Made by a program: the position numbers and the translations under genes. Shown in pieces: positions 40,321-50,709 of a stretch of DNA of 64,000 nucleotides; positions within the stretch are counted from its first letter, which is position 1; every line of letters begins with the position of its first letter. Source of the stretch: Kiloniella majae (lineage in GTDB: Bacteria; Pseudomonadota; Alphaproteobacteria; Kiloniellales; Kiloniellaceae). The stretch is taken from positions 1 to 64,000 of the forward strand of contig NZ_MTSZ01000006.1 of assembly GCF_002118315.1 (NCBI RefSeq), given 5' to 3'. The notes beneath the pieces were generated by a model. That model had not been told where the DNA came from. It worked only from the letters and a program-made list of their open reading frames with translations, and ran no database searches.

Positions 40321-41507
40321 CACAAACATATATGAGTAGCCATCCGTTAGATAAAGCCTCCAGCAGGCATCATGCGCAATCGCAAGAAGAGCTTTCTCTG
40401 TCTTTTAATGTCTTGAACTCCTTAACAGATCCGGTTTTTGTTGTTGGGCGGGACAAGGCAATTATGTTTGTTAATCAAGCTGCTGAACAGTTCTTGCAGT
40501 CAAGTAAGGTTGTTTTGGTTGGCAGCTATTTAAGTACTCACTTCTCAGATGATTCTCAGATTATTCACCTGATTGAGCAAACGCAAAGAGAAGAGAGCTC
40601 TGTGGCTGAATATGGGGTGAGGTTGGAGACGCCAAGAATTGGCACGCATTTGGTGACGGTTGTTATTTCGCCTATGCATGACAGTTCCGGGTTTAGTGTC
40701 GTTACACTTCAGCAGCAATCAATCGCTCGCAAAATTGATCATCAACTCGTGCATCGTAATGCAGCGCGATCAATCACAGCTATGGGGGCGATGCTTGCAC
40801 ATGAAGTGAAAAACCCGTTGTCCGGTATCAGGGGGGCTGCTCAGCTGTTGGAGTTAAGTGCAGGTGAAGATGATCGACAATTAACGAAGCTGATTTGCGA
40901 TGAAGCTGATCGCATTGTTACTTTGGTTGATCGTATCGAAATGTTTTCTGATACACGACCTATGGAACGGGAAGCTGTTAACATTCACGAGGTTTTGGCT
41001 CACATCAGGCTTCTTGCGGAAACAGGGTTCGGAAAGAATGTAAAGTTCGCAGAGAAATACGATCCTTCGCTTCCCGAAGTTTATGGCAACAGAGATCTTC
41101 TTATACAAGCTTTCCTTAATCTTATTAAGAACGCTGTAGAGGCATTGGGAAAAGAAGGTGGGGAAGTCATTCTGACTACGAGTTATCAGCAAGGTGTGCG
41201 TATGCGCTTACAAGGAGGGAAAGATCGAATGGATCTCCCTTTACTGGTAACAATCGAAGATAACGGACCCGGTATACCGGGTGATCTGCATGAACATCTT
41301 TTTGATCCCTTTGTTTCAACAAAAGCGGGGGGGAAGGGGCTTGGTTTGGCTCTGGTCTCTAAGGTTATTGAAGAACATGGTGGCGTGATCGAACTAGAGA
41401 GTATGCCGCGCGCAACAAAATTTTCTGTCAGCTTACCGTTGGTGCCAAAAGATTTACGTAATAAAAAACAAATACACACTGATATTGATTTAAAGGATCC
41501 TTCATGA
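40317..41507 (+). CDS. ntrB: Nitrogen-regulation histidine kinase NtrB
   Basis: Soluble sensor kinase that, controlled by PII proteins, phosphorylates or dephosphorylates NtrC according to nitrogen state. A PAS domain (about residues 28-140) is followed by the phosphoacceptor helix with His in [20 protein letters not shown], and an HATPase domain with [21 protein letters not shown] and [17 protein letters not shown]. The 396-aa length is normal. It overlaps dusB and ntrC by four bases each. Confidence 0.96.
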   Translation: MTQTYMSSHPLDKASSRHHAQSQEELSLSFNVLNSLTDPVFVVGRDKAIMFVNQAAEQFLQSSKVVLVGSYLSTHFSDDSQIIHLIEQTQREESSVAEYGVRLETPRIGTHLVTVVISPMHDSSGFSVVTLQQQSIARKIDHQLVHRNAARSITAMGAMLAHEVKNPLSGIRGAAQLLELSAGEDDRQLTKLICDEADRIVTLVDRIEMFSDTRPMEREAVNIHEVLAHIRLLAETGFGKNVKFAEKYDPSLPEVYGNRDLLIQAFLNLIKNAVEALGKEGGEVILTTSYQQGVRMRLQGGKDRMDLPLLVTIEDNGPGIPGDLHEHLFDPFVSTKAGGKGLGLALVSKVIEEHGGVIELESMPRATKFSVSLPLVPKDLRNKKQIHTDIDLKDPS

Positions 41508-42967
41508 GTGATGCGACGATCTTGATTGCCGATGATGACCAGGCGATAAGAACTGTTCTGACACACGCATTGGGACGCGAAGGGTATCGGGTGCAAGCGG
41601 CCAGTAGTGCGGCATCGCTTTGGCAGTGGGTTGCCAAGGGAGAAGGTGATCTCGTCATTACTGATGTGGTAATGCCGGATGAAAATGGATTGGACCTTAT
41701 CCCGCGGATCAAGAAGATCAGGCCCGAGTTGCGCATTATTGTGATGTCAGCGCAAAACACTTTACTAACCGCAGTAAAGGCAACAGAGCGTGGAGCCTTT
41801 GAATATCTACCAAAGCCTTTTGATCTCAAAGAGTTATCTTTAACTGTTAAGCGTGCACTTTCAGAGCCTATTGATGTTGTTGAAGAAGAAATCGACCGTG
41901 AGGAAGATCAGTTGCCACTGATCGGTCGTTCTGTTGCTATGCAGGAAATTTATCGTGTGATGGCGCGATTAATGGCTACTGATCTTACGGTTATGGTCAC
42001 AGGTGAATCTGGAACTGGTAAAGAACTTATATCCCGCGCGCTTCATGATTATGGCAAGAGAAAAAGCGGTCCCTTTATTGCTGTTAATATGGCAGCTATC
42101 CCAAAAGAGCTTATAGAAAGTGAACTTTTTGGACATGAAAAAGGCGCTTTTACAGGTGCAACAGCACGATATTCCGGACGTTTTGAGCAAGCGGCTGGCG
42201 GGACTTTGTTTCTGGATGAAATTGGTGACATGCCGCTGGAAGCTCAAACAAGACTTTTGCGGGTTTTGCAGGAAAATGAATTCACGACTGTCGGCGGACG
42301 TGTGCCAATAAAGGCAGATGTTCGTATTATCACAGCCACGCATAGAGACCTTGCACAAATGGTAGAGCAGGGAAACTTCAGGGAAGATCTGTATTATAGA
42401 CTGAGTGTGGTGCCGTTGAGATTGCCGCCTCTTCGAGAGAGGGCAGAAGACATTCCTGAGTTGGTATCGCATTTTCTGCGATTGTGTGAGCAAGAAGGTT
42501 TGCCGAGTAAGGTTATTGACCAGGGGGCTATGGCGTCTTTAAGGGGGAACTACTGGTCAGGTAATATCCGTGAATTGGAAAATGTGGTAAGGCGGTTGAC
42601 GGTCCTCTACAGTCAGGATGTAATTTCGCAGGATATTGTTGAGCACGAGCTTAGCCTGATTTCAAAAGGAATTAGTGCGGAGGAAGGTGAGCTTAGCCCA
42701 ACTGTTGCACCTGCTTTAAATGAATCTCTTGGCGAAGCTGTCGAGCGGCATTTGAGCGAGTATTTTGCAGCTCATTTTCCCGAGTTACCCGCGACAGGAC
42801 TTTACGACAGAATTCTAAAAGAGATTGAAAAGCCACTAATCGAACTGTCTCTGACTTCTACAAATGGTAATCAAATTCAAGCCTCAAAACTGTTGGGCTT
42901 AAATAGAAATACCTTGAGGAAGAAGATTAAAGAGTTGGATGTGTCTGTGATCAAGGGCGGTAAGTAA
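41504..42967 (+). CDS. ntrC: Nitrogen-regulation response regulator NtrC
   Basis: Sigma-54 activator of nitrogen-assimilation genes. The receiver domain (about 1-120) has the DD pair near residue 11 and the phospho-Asp in [13 protein letters not shown]; the AAA+ domain (about 140-380) has Walker A GESGTGKE and the sigma-54 contact loop [19 protein letters not shown]; the C-terminal Fis helix-turn-helix ends [20 protein letters not shown]. The intact GAFTGA contrasts with NtrX downstream. Its stop overlaps the ntrY start (TAATG). Confidence 0.97.
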   Translation: MSDATILIADDDQAIRTVLTHALGREGYRVQAASSAASLWQWVAKGEGDLVITDVVMPDENGLDLIPRIKKIRPELRIIVMSAQNTLLTAVKATERGAFEYLPKPFDLKELSLTVKRALSEPIDVVEEEIDREEDQLPLIGRSVAMQEIYRVMARLMATDLTVMVTGESGTGKELISRALHDYGKRKSGPFIAVNMAAIPKELIESELFGHEKGAFTGATARYSGRFEQAAGGTLFLDEIGDMPLEAQTRLLRVLQENEFTTVGGRVPIKADVRIITATHRDLAQMVEQGNFREDLYYRLSVVPLRLPPLRERAEDIPELVSHFLRLCEQEGLPSKVIDQGAMASLRGNYWSGNIRELENVVRRLTVLYSQDVISQDIVEHELSLISKGISAEEGELSPTVAPALNESLGEAVERHLSEYFAAHFPELPATGLYDRILKEIEKPLIELSLTSTNGNQIQASKLLGLNRNTLRKKIKELDVSVIKGGK

Positions 42968-45234
42968 TGACTGAAGAAGTACAAAATAATTTAACTTCAG
43001 AACCGCATAGCAGTGGCGAGATAGCAGTTAATAATGGGTTCTGGTCAAGTGCGTCTCAGTGGGCAAAGCGAGTTGGTTTGGAAAGAAAGCTCGCGATAAC
43101 TCTGTTTATTGCGACAATCATTAGTGGCGTTACTACCTTCTCAGCGCTTTCAGGTGATCTATCGCAAGCAAATGATCCACAGCTTATTCTCTTACTTTTA
43201 ACAACAGACTTTATCCTTCTAATGGCATTGCTGGCGATTGTTGTCAGGCGGCTTGTTCTTTTATGGCTTGAGAGAAAACGTGGCCTGGCTGGCGCAAAAC
43301 TTCATTCAAGGTTAGTAGGACTTTTTAGCCTTGTGGCTGTTACACCAACGATTATTGTTGCTGTGGTTTCTGTCGGTTTTTTTGAATTTGGTTTAAAGGG
43401 CTGGTTTAATGAGAAAGTAAGTACGGCTGTGAAGGAATCATACGCTGTTGCCGAAGCTTATTTGAACGAGCATCAACAAGGCATTGTTGCAGATGCTTTA
43501 TCTGTTTCGTTTGATTTGGGGCAATCGTTAAATTTACTTATACAGAATGAAGAGCAATTTGATGCTTTCTTGACTGAACGTGCTAATCGTTTGAATTTGA
43601 CCGAGGCCGTGGTTTTTGATCAATCTGGGCAAGTGCAAGGGAAAGCGGCCTTTAGTTTTCTTCTTAATTTTGCCCCTGAAATACCCGATTTTGCTATTAA
43701 TAATGCTATTAATGGTGAAGTGGTTATACTTTCGAGTGAAAATAATGATCGTGTCCGTGCGTTAGTTTATTTAGGTGGATTTGATGGATCTTTCTTAATT
43801 GTAGGACGTCCTATTGATCCGAATATTTTAAAGCATATCGAGCGCGCCAAAAGTGCTGTTGCTCTTTATACTGATCTTGAAGGGCAACGTTCAGGCTTTG
43901 TAATAACATTTGCGATGATTTTTGCGATTGTTGCATTAATGATCCTATTGGCATCTGTGTGGGTAGGTCTTACCTTCTCTAACAATCTAACAGGACCGAT
44001 CGGGAACTTAATTGCTGCTGCGGAAAAAGTGCGTAAAGGTGATTTGGAAACTCGGGTCATTTCAAATCAGTCAGAAGATGAAATCGGCCGTTTGTCTCGT
44101 ACTTTTAATTTGATGACCGGTGAATTGCAGCGCCAGCAACAAGAATTGATGACGACGAATGCGCAGCTTGATGAACGGACAAGGTTTATTGAGGCCGTTT
44201 TGGGGGGCGTAACGGCTGGTGTAATTGGTCTAAGTGCAGAAGGGGAGATCACACTTCCTAATCGATCTGCATCAGCATTTTTCGTAGATCAATTCTCTGA
44301 TCTTCGGGGTAAACACATATCGGTTGTTATGCCGGAAGTGGCTGAGTTTGTTGCGGAAGCGAAATCCAGACCTTTGCGCCCTGTCGAAAAGCATCTTCCC
44401 TATACGCAAGAAAACGGTGTTCAGCGGACACTGTTGTTACGAACTGTTGCAGAGCTCGGGGATGATTTTGAAATTATTGGGTTTGTTATCACTTTTGATG
44501 ATATTACCGAGCTGGTTTCTGCTCAACGTAAGGCTGCATGGTCGGATGTTGCCAGACGTATCGCTCATGAAATTAAAAATCCTCTGACCCCAATTCAATT
44601 ATCTGCGGAACGTTTAAAAAGGAAGTATTTGAAAGAAATTGGGAGCGATACCAAAACATTTGAGCTTTGTATTGATACCATCATCAGACACGTGACTGAT
44701 ATCGGAACAATGGTGAATGAATTTTCCTCATTCGCGCGGATGCCAGTGCCTAAAATGAAAGAAACAGACCTGAATAAACTTATTAAGGAAGCTGTTTTTC
44801 TTCAGGACACTGCTCAGCAAGGAATTCAGTTTGAGGCGATCGTGCCCGATGATCACATTCTTATGTCCTGTGATACTGAACAGATTAACAGAGTGCTGAC
44901 AAATCTACTGTTGAATGCAGGGGAGTCTATCGAAGGTAAATTGGAAGAAGGGCGCGAGGACAAGACAGCTCTTGTTAAGGTGCTACTCGAAAAATCAGAG
45001 GCCGAAGTTTCTATAACTATTCGAGATACAGGGAAGGGTCTGCCTGCCGGTGATCGCGAAAAGTTAACGGAACCATATGTCACCAATAGAGAGAAGGGGA
45101 CAGGGTTAGGCCTCGCCATTGTTAAGAAAATAATGGAAGATCATGGTGGCTCTCTTGTCCTGGAAGATAATTTGGATCAAACTGGTAAGATAATTGGTGC
45201 GCAAGTGCACTTGGTATTCCCGATTGCAAGTTAA
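42967..45234 (+). CDS. ntrY: Membrane histidine kinase NtrY
   Basis: Partner of NtrX, sensing nitrogen or redox signals at the inner membrane. The 755-aa protein has two N-terminal hydrophobic stretches then a third (about residues 40-60, 70-95 and 115-140), a periplasmic-type sensor segment to about 310, a further membrane helix near 315-338, HAMP (about 340-390), PAS, and the kinase core with His in RRIAHEIKNPLTPIQLSAER and the ATP motifs NLLLNAGESI and GTGLGLAIVKKIMEDHGG. Coupled to ntrC by a one-base overlap. Confidence 0.96.
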   Translation: MTEEVQNNLTSEPHSSGEIAVNNGFWSSASQWAKRVGLERKLAITLFIATIISGVTTFSALSGDLSQANDPQLILLLLTTDFILLMALLAIVVRRLVLLWLERKRGLAGAKLHSRLVGLFSLVAVTPTIIVAVVSVGFFEFGLKGWFNEKVSTAVKESYAVAEAYLNEHQQGIVADALSVSFDLGQSLNLLIQNEEQFDAFLTERANRLNLTEAVVFDQSGQVQGKAAFSFLLNFAPEIPDFAINNAINGEVVILSSENNDRVRALVYLGGFDGSFLIVGRPIDPNILKHIERAKSAVALYTDLEGQRSGFVITFAMIFAIVALMILLASVWVGLTFSNNLTGPIGNLIAAAEKVRKGDLETRVISNQSEDEIGRLSRTFNLMTGELQRQQQELMTTNAQLDERTRFIEAVLGGVTAGVIGLSAEGEITLPNRSASAFFVDQFSDLRGKHISVVMPEVAEFVAEAKSRPLRPVEKHLPYTQENGVQRTLLLRTVAELGDDFEIIGFVITFDDITELVSAQRKAAWSDVARRIAHEIKNPLTPIQLSAERLKRKYLKEIGSDTKTFELCIDTIIRHVTDIGTMVNEFSSFARMPVPKMKETDLNKLIKEAVFLQDTAQQGIQFEAIVPDDHILMSCDTEQINRVLTNLLLNAGESIEGKLEEGREDKTALVKVLLEKSEAEVSITIRDTGKGLPAGDREKLTEPYVTNREKGTGLGLAIVKKIMEDHGGSLVLEDNLDQTGKIIGAQVHLVFPIAS

Positions 45235-45269
45235 ATAAATATTATAACTCATTTAAGCAGATTGATTAT

Positions 45270-46661
45270 ATGACTCGCGAAATTCTCATTGTTGATGACG
45301 AAGCAGATATCAGAATGGCCCTGAGCGGTATTCTGGAAGATGAAGGCTATGTTGTCAGAGAGGCTGCTAACAGCCAGGAAGCTCTGGCGACAATTCATGC
45401 TCGTCGCCCAAGTTTGGTTGTCCTGGATATTTGGCTTAATAATTCTGAACTTGATGGTATTGGTATTCTTGAAGCAATTAAGCACGACTATGTTGATTTA
45501 CCTGTTGTTATGATGTCCGGGCACGGAACAATTGAGACGGCAGTTAGTGCGATTAAAATCGGCGCTTTTGATTTTGTAGAAAAACCATTCAAATCTGATC
45601 GGTTACTTCTTATTATCAACCGCGCCATAGAGCTTTCTGAATTAAGGCGAGAGAACGAGCGCCTCAAAGTTAGTGCAGCCGTACAGTCGTCTTTAATTGG
45701 TTCATCTGCCCCTGTGCTTCAACTGCAACAGGCCTTGGATAAGGTAGCACCCACAGGTAGCCGGGTTTTGATAACCGGCCCGGCGGGTGCTGGAAAAGAA
45801 GTTGTCGCGCGCCAACTACATCACCAATCCACACGCCATAATGGGGCATTCGTTGCGTTAAACTGCGCCACGATGCATCCGGATCGCTTGGAAAGTGAAC
45901 TTTTTGGCACAGAGAACAAAGGTGAGGACGGTGAAACCTCTATCCGGGTTGGCACCTTTGAACAGGCTCACGGGGGAACCCTTTTGTTGGATGAAGTGGC
46001 TGATATGCCGCTTGAAACGCAGGGAAAAATTGTTCGTGTTTTGCAAGAACAATCCTTTACCAGGGTTGGTGGAGATGTAGAGGTCGAGGTTGATGTCAGG
46101 GTTATTGCCTCTACTAACAAAGATCTACAGGCATTGATAGCGGCTGGCGAATTCAGGGAAGATTTGTATTATCGTCTGAATGTTGTTCCTCTCGTTGTGC
46201 CAGCATTGGTCGACCGCCGTGATGATATTCCGGATCTTGTCGAATACTTCATGGATCTTTCTGCGAAAACTAATGGTATTCCCGCTCGTCCATTGGCTCA
46301 AGACGCCATGGCTTCACTGCAGGCTTATGAGTGGCCTGGGAATGTCAGGCAGCTCAGAAACGTTATTGACTGGTTGTTGATTATGGCACCCGGCGAAGGA
46401 GATGAGATGATCTCTGCGGAGATGATGCCCCCGGATATCGGATCTATTTCTCCGTCGGTTTCATCTGGTGGTTCAGGGCAAGAAGACCTTATGGCCTTGT
46501 CTTTAAGAGAAGCACGGGAACTGTTCGAGAAAAGATATCTTGAAGCTCAGATTATGCGGTTTGGTGGAAATATCTCGAAAACATCTACATTTATTGGTAT
46601 GGAACGATCTGCTTTGCATCGTAAGCTAAGAACGCTTGGTATTTCGACTGACCGAAGCTAA
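45270..46661 (+). CDS. ntrX: Response regulator NtrX
   Basis: DNA-binding partner of NtrY. Receiver domain with DD near residue 9 (ILIVDDEADIRMALSG) and phospho-Asp in LVVLDIWLNNSELDGI; AAA+ domain with GPAGAGKEVVARQLH; Fis-type HTH at the end (GGNISKTSTFIGMERSALHRKLR in part). The segment where a sigma-54 activator has GAFTGA reads ELFGTENKGEDGETSIRVG, so the contact loop is missing or altered; Walker A differs from the usual GESGTGK. It is probably a direct repressor or activator rather than a sigma-54 activator. The 463-aa length is normal. Confidence 0.95.
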   Translation: MTREILIVDDEADIRMALSGILEDEGYVVREAANSQEALATIHARRPSLVVLDIWLNNSELDGIGILEAIKHDYVDLPVVMMSGHGTIETAVSAIKIGAFDFVEKPFKSDRLLLIINRAIELSELRRENERLKVSAAVQSSLIGSSAPVLQLQQALDKVAPTGSRVLITGPAGAGKEVVARQLHHQSTRHNGAFVALNCATMHPDRLESELFGTENKGEDGETSIRVGTFEQAHGGTLLLDEVADMPLETQGKIVRVLQEQSFTRVGGDVEVEVDVRVIASTNKDLQALIAAGEFREDLYYRLNVVPLVVPALVDRRDDIPDLVEYFMDLSAKTNGIPARPLAQDAMASLQAYEWPGNVRQLRNVIDWLLIMAPGEGDEMISAEMMPPDIGSISPSVSSGGSGQEDLMALSLREARELFEKRYLEAQIMRFGGNISKTSTFIGMERSALHRKLRTLGISTDRS

Positions 46662-46688
46662 AGAGATTTATGGATTTAGGATCCTGTT

Positions 46689-48065
46689 ATGAAAGTAGTT
46701 ATTTGCGGTGCTGGCCAGGTGGGCTTTAATATTGCCCGCTATCTTGCAAGTGAGAATGCCGATATCACTGTGATTGATCGTGATCCTGCCTTGGTTAATA
46801 AAATCACCGATTCATTGGATGTGAAAGGTGTGGTTGGTTTTGCCTCGCATCCGAATATTCTGGAGAAGGCAGGCGCATCCGAAGCCGATATGATTATTGC
46901 GGTAACACACGCTGATGAAGTCAACATGGTTGCTTGTCAGATCTGTCACTCGATGTTCGATGTCCCGACAAAGATCGCACGTATCCGCGAGCAAAATTAT
47001 CTGGATCCTATGTGGTCAGATCTCTTTACGCGCGACCACATGCCTATTGATGTGATCATTTCGCCGGAAATTGAGGTTGCTGCTGCAATTGAAAAACGCC
47101 TTCAGATACCCGGTGCCTTTGATGTATATCCTTTGGCGGACGGAAAGGTAAGTTTGATCGGGGTGCATTGTACCGACAATACACCGATTATCCATACACC
47201 ACTTCGACAACTTACGGAGCTTTTCCCGACATTGAATGTCGTCGTTGTTGGAATTTTTCGTCAAGGTAAAGGATTTGTTCCGACACCTGATGACGAACTG
47301 CGTCCTGGGGATGATGTCTATCTAGTCTTGGATCATGGGCATTTAAATCGGACGATGGATGCCTTTGGCCATTCAGAATCAGAAGCGCGCAGGGTTGTTA
47401 TTATTGGTGGGGGGAATATCGGGCTCTACCTTGCTAGAACCGTTGAAGAGAATCATCCCCAAGTAAAACTTAAACTTATCGAACTCGATAAAAAGCGTGC
47501 CGAATTTGTTGCGAAATCCCTGAAGAGAACCGTGGTTATTCATGGTGATTCTCTTGACGCCGAGATTTTGAACGAAGCCAATATTTCGACAACAGAAACA
47601 ATTGTTGCAGTAACTAATGATGATGAGGTGAATATCCTCACATCATTGCTTGCAAAACGACATGGTTGCAAGCGTGCTGTGACATTGATTAATACAACGT
47701 CCTATGCGCCGCTTATCAGCACTTTAGGTATTGATACCGTTGTGAACCCTCGTAGTATTACCGTATCTAATATCCTCCAGCATGTCCGTAGAGGACGCAT
47801 TAGATCTGTGCATACAATTGCAGATGGCCTCGGCGAAGTTATCGAAGCTGAAGCACTCGAAACATCCAGTCTTGTCGGGGTACCGATCCGCGAAGCAAAG
47901 CTTCCGCCTGGTGTTATTGTTGGGGCAATTGTCAGAGACGGCGAGGTTATTATTCCAAGAGGTGGGACAATTGTTCGTTCCCACGATCTTGTTGTGATCT
48001 TCTCTGCAGCTGAAGCTGTGAAAAAGATAGAAAAGCTATTCGCTGTGAAGCTTGAATTTTTCTAG
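46689..48065 (+). CDS. trkA: Trk potassium-uptake regulator TrkA
   Basis: Cytoplasmic NAD(H)-binding gate of the Trk/Ktr potassium channel. Two tandem RCK units: TrkA-N with VICGAGQVGFNIARYLA (residues 3-19) and a second Rossmann motif VVIIGGGNIGLYLARTVEE near 235, each followed by a TrkA-C domain. 458 aa is the standard full-length TrkA. It follows ntrX by 27 bases as in many alphaproteobacteria. The TrkH channel gene is not in the window. Confidence 0.97.
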   Translation: MKVVICGAGQVGFNIARYLASENADITVIDRDPALVNKITDSLDVKGVVGFASHPNILEKAGASEADMIIAVTHADEVNMVACQICHSMFDVPTKIARIREQNYLDPMWSDLFTRDHMPIDVIISPEIEVAAAIEKRLQIPGAFDVYPLADGKVSLIGVHCTDNTPIIHTPLRQLTELFPTLNVVVVGIFRQGKGFVPTPDDELRPGDDVYLVLDHGHLNRTMDAFGHSESEARRVVIIGGGNIGLYLARTVEENHPQVKLKLIELDKKRAEFVAKSLKRTVVIHGDSLDAEILNEANISTTETIVAVTNDDEVNILTSLLAKRHGCKRAVTLINTTSYAPLISTLGIDTVVNPRSITVSNILQHVRRGRIRSVHTIADGLGEVIEAEALETSSLVGVPIREAKLPPGVIVGAIVRDGEVIIPRGGTIVRSHDLVVIFSAAEAVKKIEKLFAVKLEFF

Positions 48066-48117
48066 TAACGCACTTCATATAAGTGACCATTTTGAATTAG
48101 TAGAGACATCTTATTTT

Positions 48118-48765
48118 ATGACATCATCATTCCCCAAAGCTATTGTATTTGATTGGGATAATACTTTGATCGATAGTTGGATTTCTATCCATCATGCGCT
48201 TTCTGTCACATTTGAAGAAATGGGGCTTGTTCCCTGGACACTAGAAGAAGCCAAGGACAGAGTGCGTGCTTCAGCACGTGAGAGTTTCCCCAAAATTTTT
48301 GGTGATAAAGTCGAAACTGCTACTAAGATTTTTTACGATACCTACGAAGCAAGCCACTTGGATGTCTTAACACCTTTGCCGCAGGCAAAAGAGCTTTTGG
48401 AGTTTCTTGTTTCAAAAGGGGTTTATCTTTCGATTGTGAGTAACAAAAAAGGGTACATCCTTCGCAAAGAGGTTGCTCAATTGGGATGGGATGTCTTTTT
48501 TCAAAATATAATCGGGGCCAACGATGCGGAGAAAGATAAACCAGATCCCGGTGTTATGGATCTTGCGTTAAAGGGAAGTGATATTTCACTGGATAAAGAC
48601 GTTTGGTTTGTTGGTGATACAGATATCGACCTTCAATGTGCTTATAATTGCGCCTGTTATCCGGTTTTAATTCGTCCAGAACCTCCCAAGCATGACGAGT
48701 TTGTAGGGTGCAAGCCCGAACAGCATTTTACATCCTGTGGAGAAATGAAGGCATTTTTATCATAG
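48118..48765 (+). CDS. HAD-family hydrolase (phosphoglycolate-phosphatase-like)
   Basis: A 215-aa haloacid-dehalogenase hydrolase. Motif I is FDWDNTLIDSW, motif II LSIVSNKKGY, motif III Lys in DAEKDKPDPG, motif IV WFVGDTDIDLQCA. The helical cap after motif I is of the Gph type, which acts on small phosphate esters; the actual substrate is unknown. Start chosen at ATG 48118; an in-frame TTG at 48052 would overlap the trkA end and has no ribosome site. Located between trkA and hfq. Confidence 0.88.
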   Translation: MTSSFPKAIVFDWDNTLIDSWISIHHALSVTFEEMGLVPWTLEEAKDRVRASARESFPKIFGDKVETATKIFYDTYEASHLDVLTPLPQAKELLEFLVSKGVYLSIVSNKKGYILRKEVAQLGWDVFFQNIIGANDAEKDKPDPGVMDLALKGSDISLDKDVWFVGDTDIDLQCAYNCACYPVLIRPEPPKHDEFVGCKPEQHFTSCGEMKAFLS

Positions 48766-48840
48766 AAATTTTGAGGATTTTTAAGTCCTGTGTTGATGAG
48801 GGGTTGTATTTCCTCAGCATAATGATAAAGAATCTCTCTT

Positions 48841-48855
48841 GCCCGATTTTCGGGC
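48841..48855. promoter_or_regulatory. Hairpin upstream of hfq
   Basis: GCCCGA-TTT-TCGGGC, a six-base-pair stem about 70 bases before the hfq start, without a T-run. It may be part of the hfq 5' leader or a weak end for the preceding transcript. Confidence 0.3.
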
Positions 48856-48924
48856 ATAACCCCAAAAGCTAATAATACCAACCAATAAAAACACGCAATA
48901 AAAACAAAAAGGGGATTAAACGCG

Positions 48925-49185
48925 ATGGCCGCGGAAAAATCACAGAACGTACAGGATGTATTCCTGAATACGATTCGCAAAAACAAAGTCCCGGTAACGG
49001 TCTTTTTGGTAAACGGCGTCAAGCTGCAAGGCATTATCTCTTGGTTTGATAATTTCTCTGTATTGCTTCGCCGTGATGCACATGCACAACTCGTATATAA
49101 ACACGCGATCTCAACAATTATGCCTGCGACACCAGTTCAGCTTTTTGATCCGGGCAAGGACGACGAAGGCGGAGCAGCATCTTAA
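48925..49185 (+). CDS. hfq: RNA chaperone Hfq
   Basis: Hexameric Sm-like protein pairing small RNAs with mRNAs. The 86-aa chain has Sm1 ([20 protein letters not shown], in part) with the conserved [19 protein letters not shown], and Sm2 with the YKHAIST(I/V) motif. The C-terminal tail is short and acidic, as usual in alphaproteobacteria. The ATG follows AAGGGGATT. It precedes hflX by 25 bases. Confidence 0.98.
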   Translation: MAAEKSQNVQDVFLNTIRKNKVPVTVFLVNGVKLQGIISWFDNFSVLLRRDAHAQLVYKHAISTIMPATPVQLFDPGKDDEGGAAS

Positions 49186-49210
49186 CCTTTAATGGGTTTT
49201 GCTGATTTAT

Positions 49211-50548
49211 ATGGGCTCAAAATTTATTGATGATGGCGTGGACCGTAAAAAACAGGTCCGCGCCATTGTACTTCATCCGGAATTAAAAAAAGGCTCTCAA
49301 TCAACGCGTTCTTCTGAAGCGCGGTTGGAAGAGGCTTACGGCTTGGCTTTGGCGATTGATCTGGAGATTATTCGTCACGAGGTGATCACGGTTGCCCGGC
49401 CAAAGCCTTCCACTTTGTTTGGCTCTGGTATTATTGAAAAATATCACGACTATATCCATGCCAATGAGGTTGAAGTCGTTATCGTCGATACAGCTTTGAC
49501 GCCTGTGCAACAGCGCAACCTTGAAAAGGGGTGGGAAGCCAAAGTTATTGACCGCACAGGGCTTATTCTTGAAATTTTTGGCGAACGTGCGCGTACCAAA
49601 GAGGGTAAGCTGCAAGTTGATCTTGCCCAATTAAGTTATCAACGTTCAAGGTTGGTTCGGTCATGGACTCACCTTGAACGTCAGCGTGGTGGCGCTGGCT
49701 TTATGGGCGGTCCGGGGGAGCGACAGATCGAGATTGACAGACGTTTGATTGATGAAAAAATCGTTCGTTTGAAAAGTGATCTTGAAATGGTGAAGAAAAC
49801 CCGTGAGCTTCATCGTTCTGCGCGACGGAAAGTACCTTTCCCGATTGTTTCGCTGGTCGGTTATACAAACGCAGGAAAATCAACACTCTTTAATCGGCTG
49901 ACAGAATCAAAAGTTTTTGCCGAAGATTTGTTGTTTGCAACTCTGGACCCAACTATGCGTCGGGTTAATCTACCATCCGGACGAGAGATTATCTTATCAG
50001 ATACAGTTGGGTTTATTTCTGAATTGCCAACGGACCTGATTGCGTCTTTCCGTGCAACTTTGGAAGAGGTCAGGGAAGCGAATGTGCTTGTCCATGTCAG
50101 GGATGTTTCACACGAGGATACCGAAGCCCAAAAAGACGATGTGAAAGCTGTTTTGAATGATCTTGAATTAGATCCGGACATTCAAAAGAATATGATTGAA
50201 GTTTGGAACAAATCTGACTTGCTTTCTGAAGAGATAAAATCTTCTTTGGAAATACAGTCCGGTCATCAGGATACAACTCTTCTTTGTTCTGCAATAACGG
50301 GCGAGGGATGTTCTGAATTTTTACATATGGTCGAGCAGCTTCTTGAGGCGCAAAACCTGGTGTATGAATTTGAAATACCCTATGAGAATGGCGCAGCATT
50401 ATCTTGGTTACACGATAATGCCAAAGTTCTGGAACAGGATCACCATGAAGAAGGTGTATGGGTTTCTCTCTCTATTCTTCAAGCCGATGCTGATAAGTTT
50501 ATCAGTAAGTTTGGTATAGATCCGCTCGAAGAAGAACTGGAAGATTAA
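49211..50548 (+). CDS. hflX: Ribosome-associated GTPase HflX
   Basis: Splits stalled ribosomes, notably under heat stress. The HflX N-terminal domain (to about residue 200, with LFGSGIIEKY, VDTALTPVQQRNLE and ELFGERARTKEGKLQVELAQL-like LQVDLAQLSYQRSRLVRSW) ends in the GGAGFMGGPGERQIEIDRR glycine loop, followed by the G domain with G1 GYTNAGKSTLF, G3 DTVGFI and G4 NKSD. I chose ATG 49211 (MGSKFIDDG); a TTG at 49199 would add four residues. 445 aa. Confidence 0.95.
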   Translation: MGSKFIDDGVDRKKQVRAIVLHPELKKGSQSTRSSEARLEEAYGLALAIDLEIIRHEVITVARPKPSTLFGSGIIEKYHDYIHANEVEVVIVDTALTPVQQRNLEKGWEAKVIDRTGLILEIFGERARTKEGKLQVDLAQLSYQRSRLVRSWTHLERQRGGAGFMGGPGERQIEIDRRLIDEKIVRLKSDLEMVKKTRELHRSARRKVPFPIVSLVGYTNAGKSTLFNRLTESKVFAEDLLFATLDPTMRRVNLPSGREIILSDTVGFISELPTDLIASFRATLEEVREANVLVHVRDVSHEDTEAQKDDVKAVLNDLELDPDIQKNMIEVWNKSDLLSEEIKSSLEIQSGHQDTTLLCSAITGEGCSEFLHMVEQLLEAQNLVYEFEIPYENGAALSWLHDNAKVLEQDHHEEGVWVSLSILQADADKFISKFGIDPLEEELED

Positions 50549-50580
50549 GACATAATTCCAATTATTTTTTTCTCCATTGG

Positions 50581-50609
50581 TTGACATCCGACTACCCGAG
50601 TTCTATATC
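50581..50609 (+). promoter_or_regulatory. groESL promoter (sigma-70 type)
   Basis: TTGACA (50581-50586, perfect), a 17-base spacer and TATATC (50604-50609). The expected start of transcription falls inside the CIRCE element that begins at 50614. Confidence 0.75.
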
Positions 50610-50613
50610 GCTG

Positions 50614-50640
50614 TTAGCACTCATTCGGTGAGAGTGCTAA
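50614..50640. promoter_or_regulatory. CIRCE element (HrcA operator)
   Basis: TTAGCACTC-N9-GAGTGCTAA, an exact match to the canonical inverted repeat bound by the heat-shock repressor HrcA. It lies just downstream of the -10 box of groES. Confidence 0.97.
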
Positions 50641-50709
50641 CAATAAGAAAACTCTCACCTTGGGTGCCCGAAATTTTTTTGTTTTAATATACTCTGATGG
50701 AGTTGATCT

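Noticed and set aside
41969-42493. 174-codon minus-strand frame inside ntrC
   Set aside because: Fully contained in a confident gene and without recognisable protein features.
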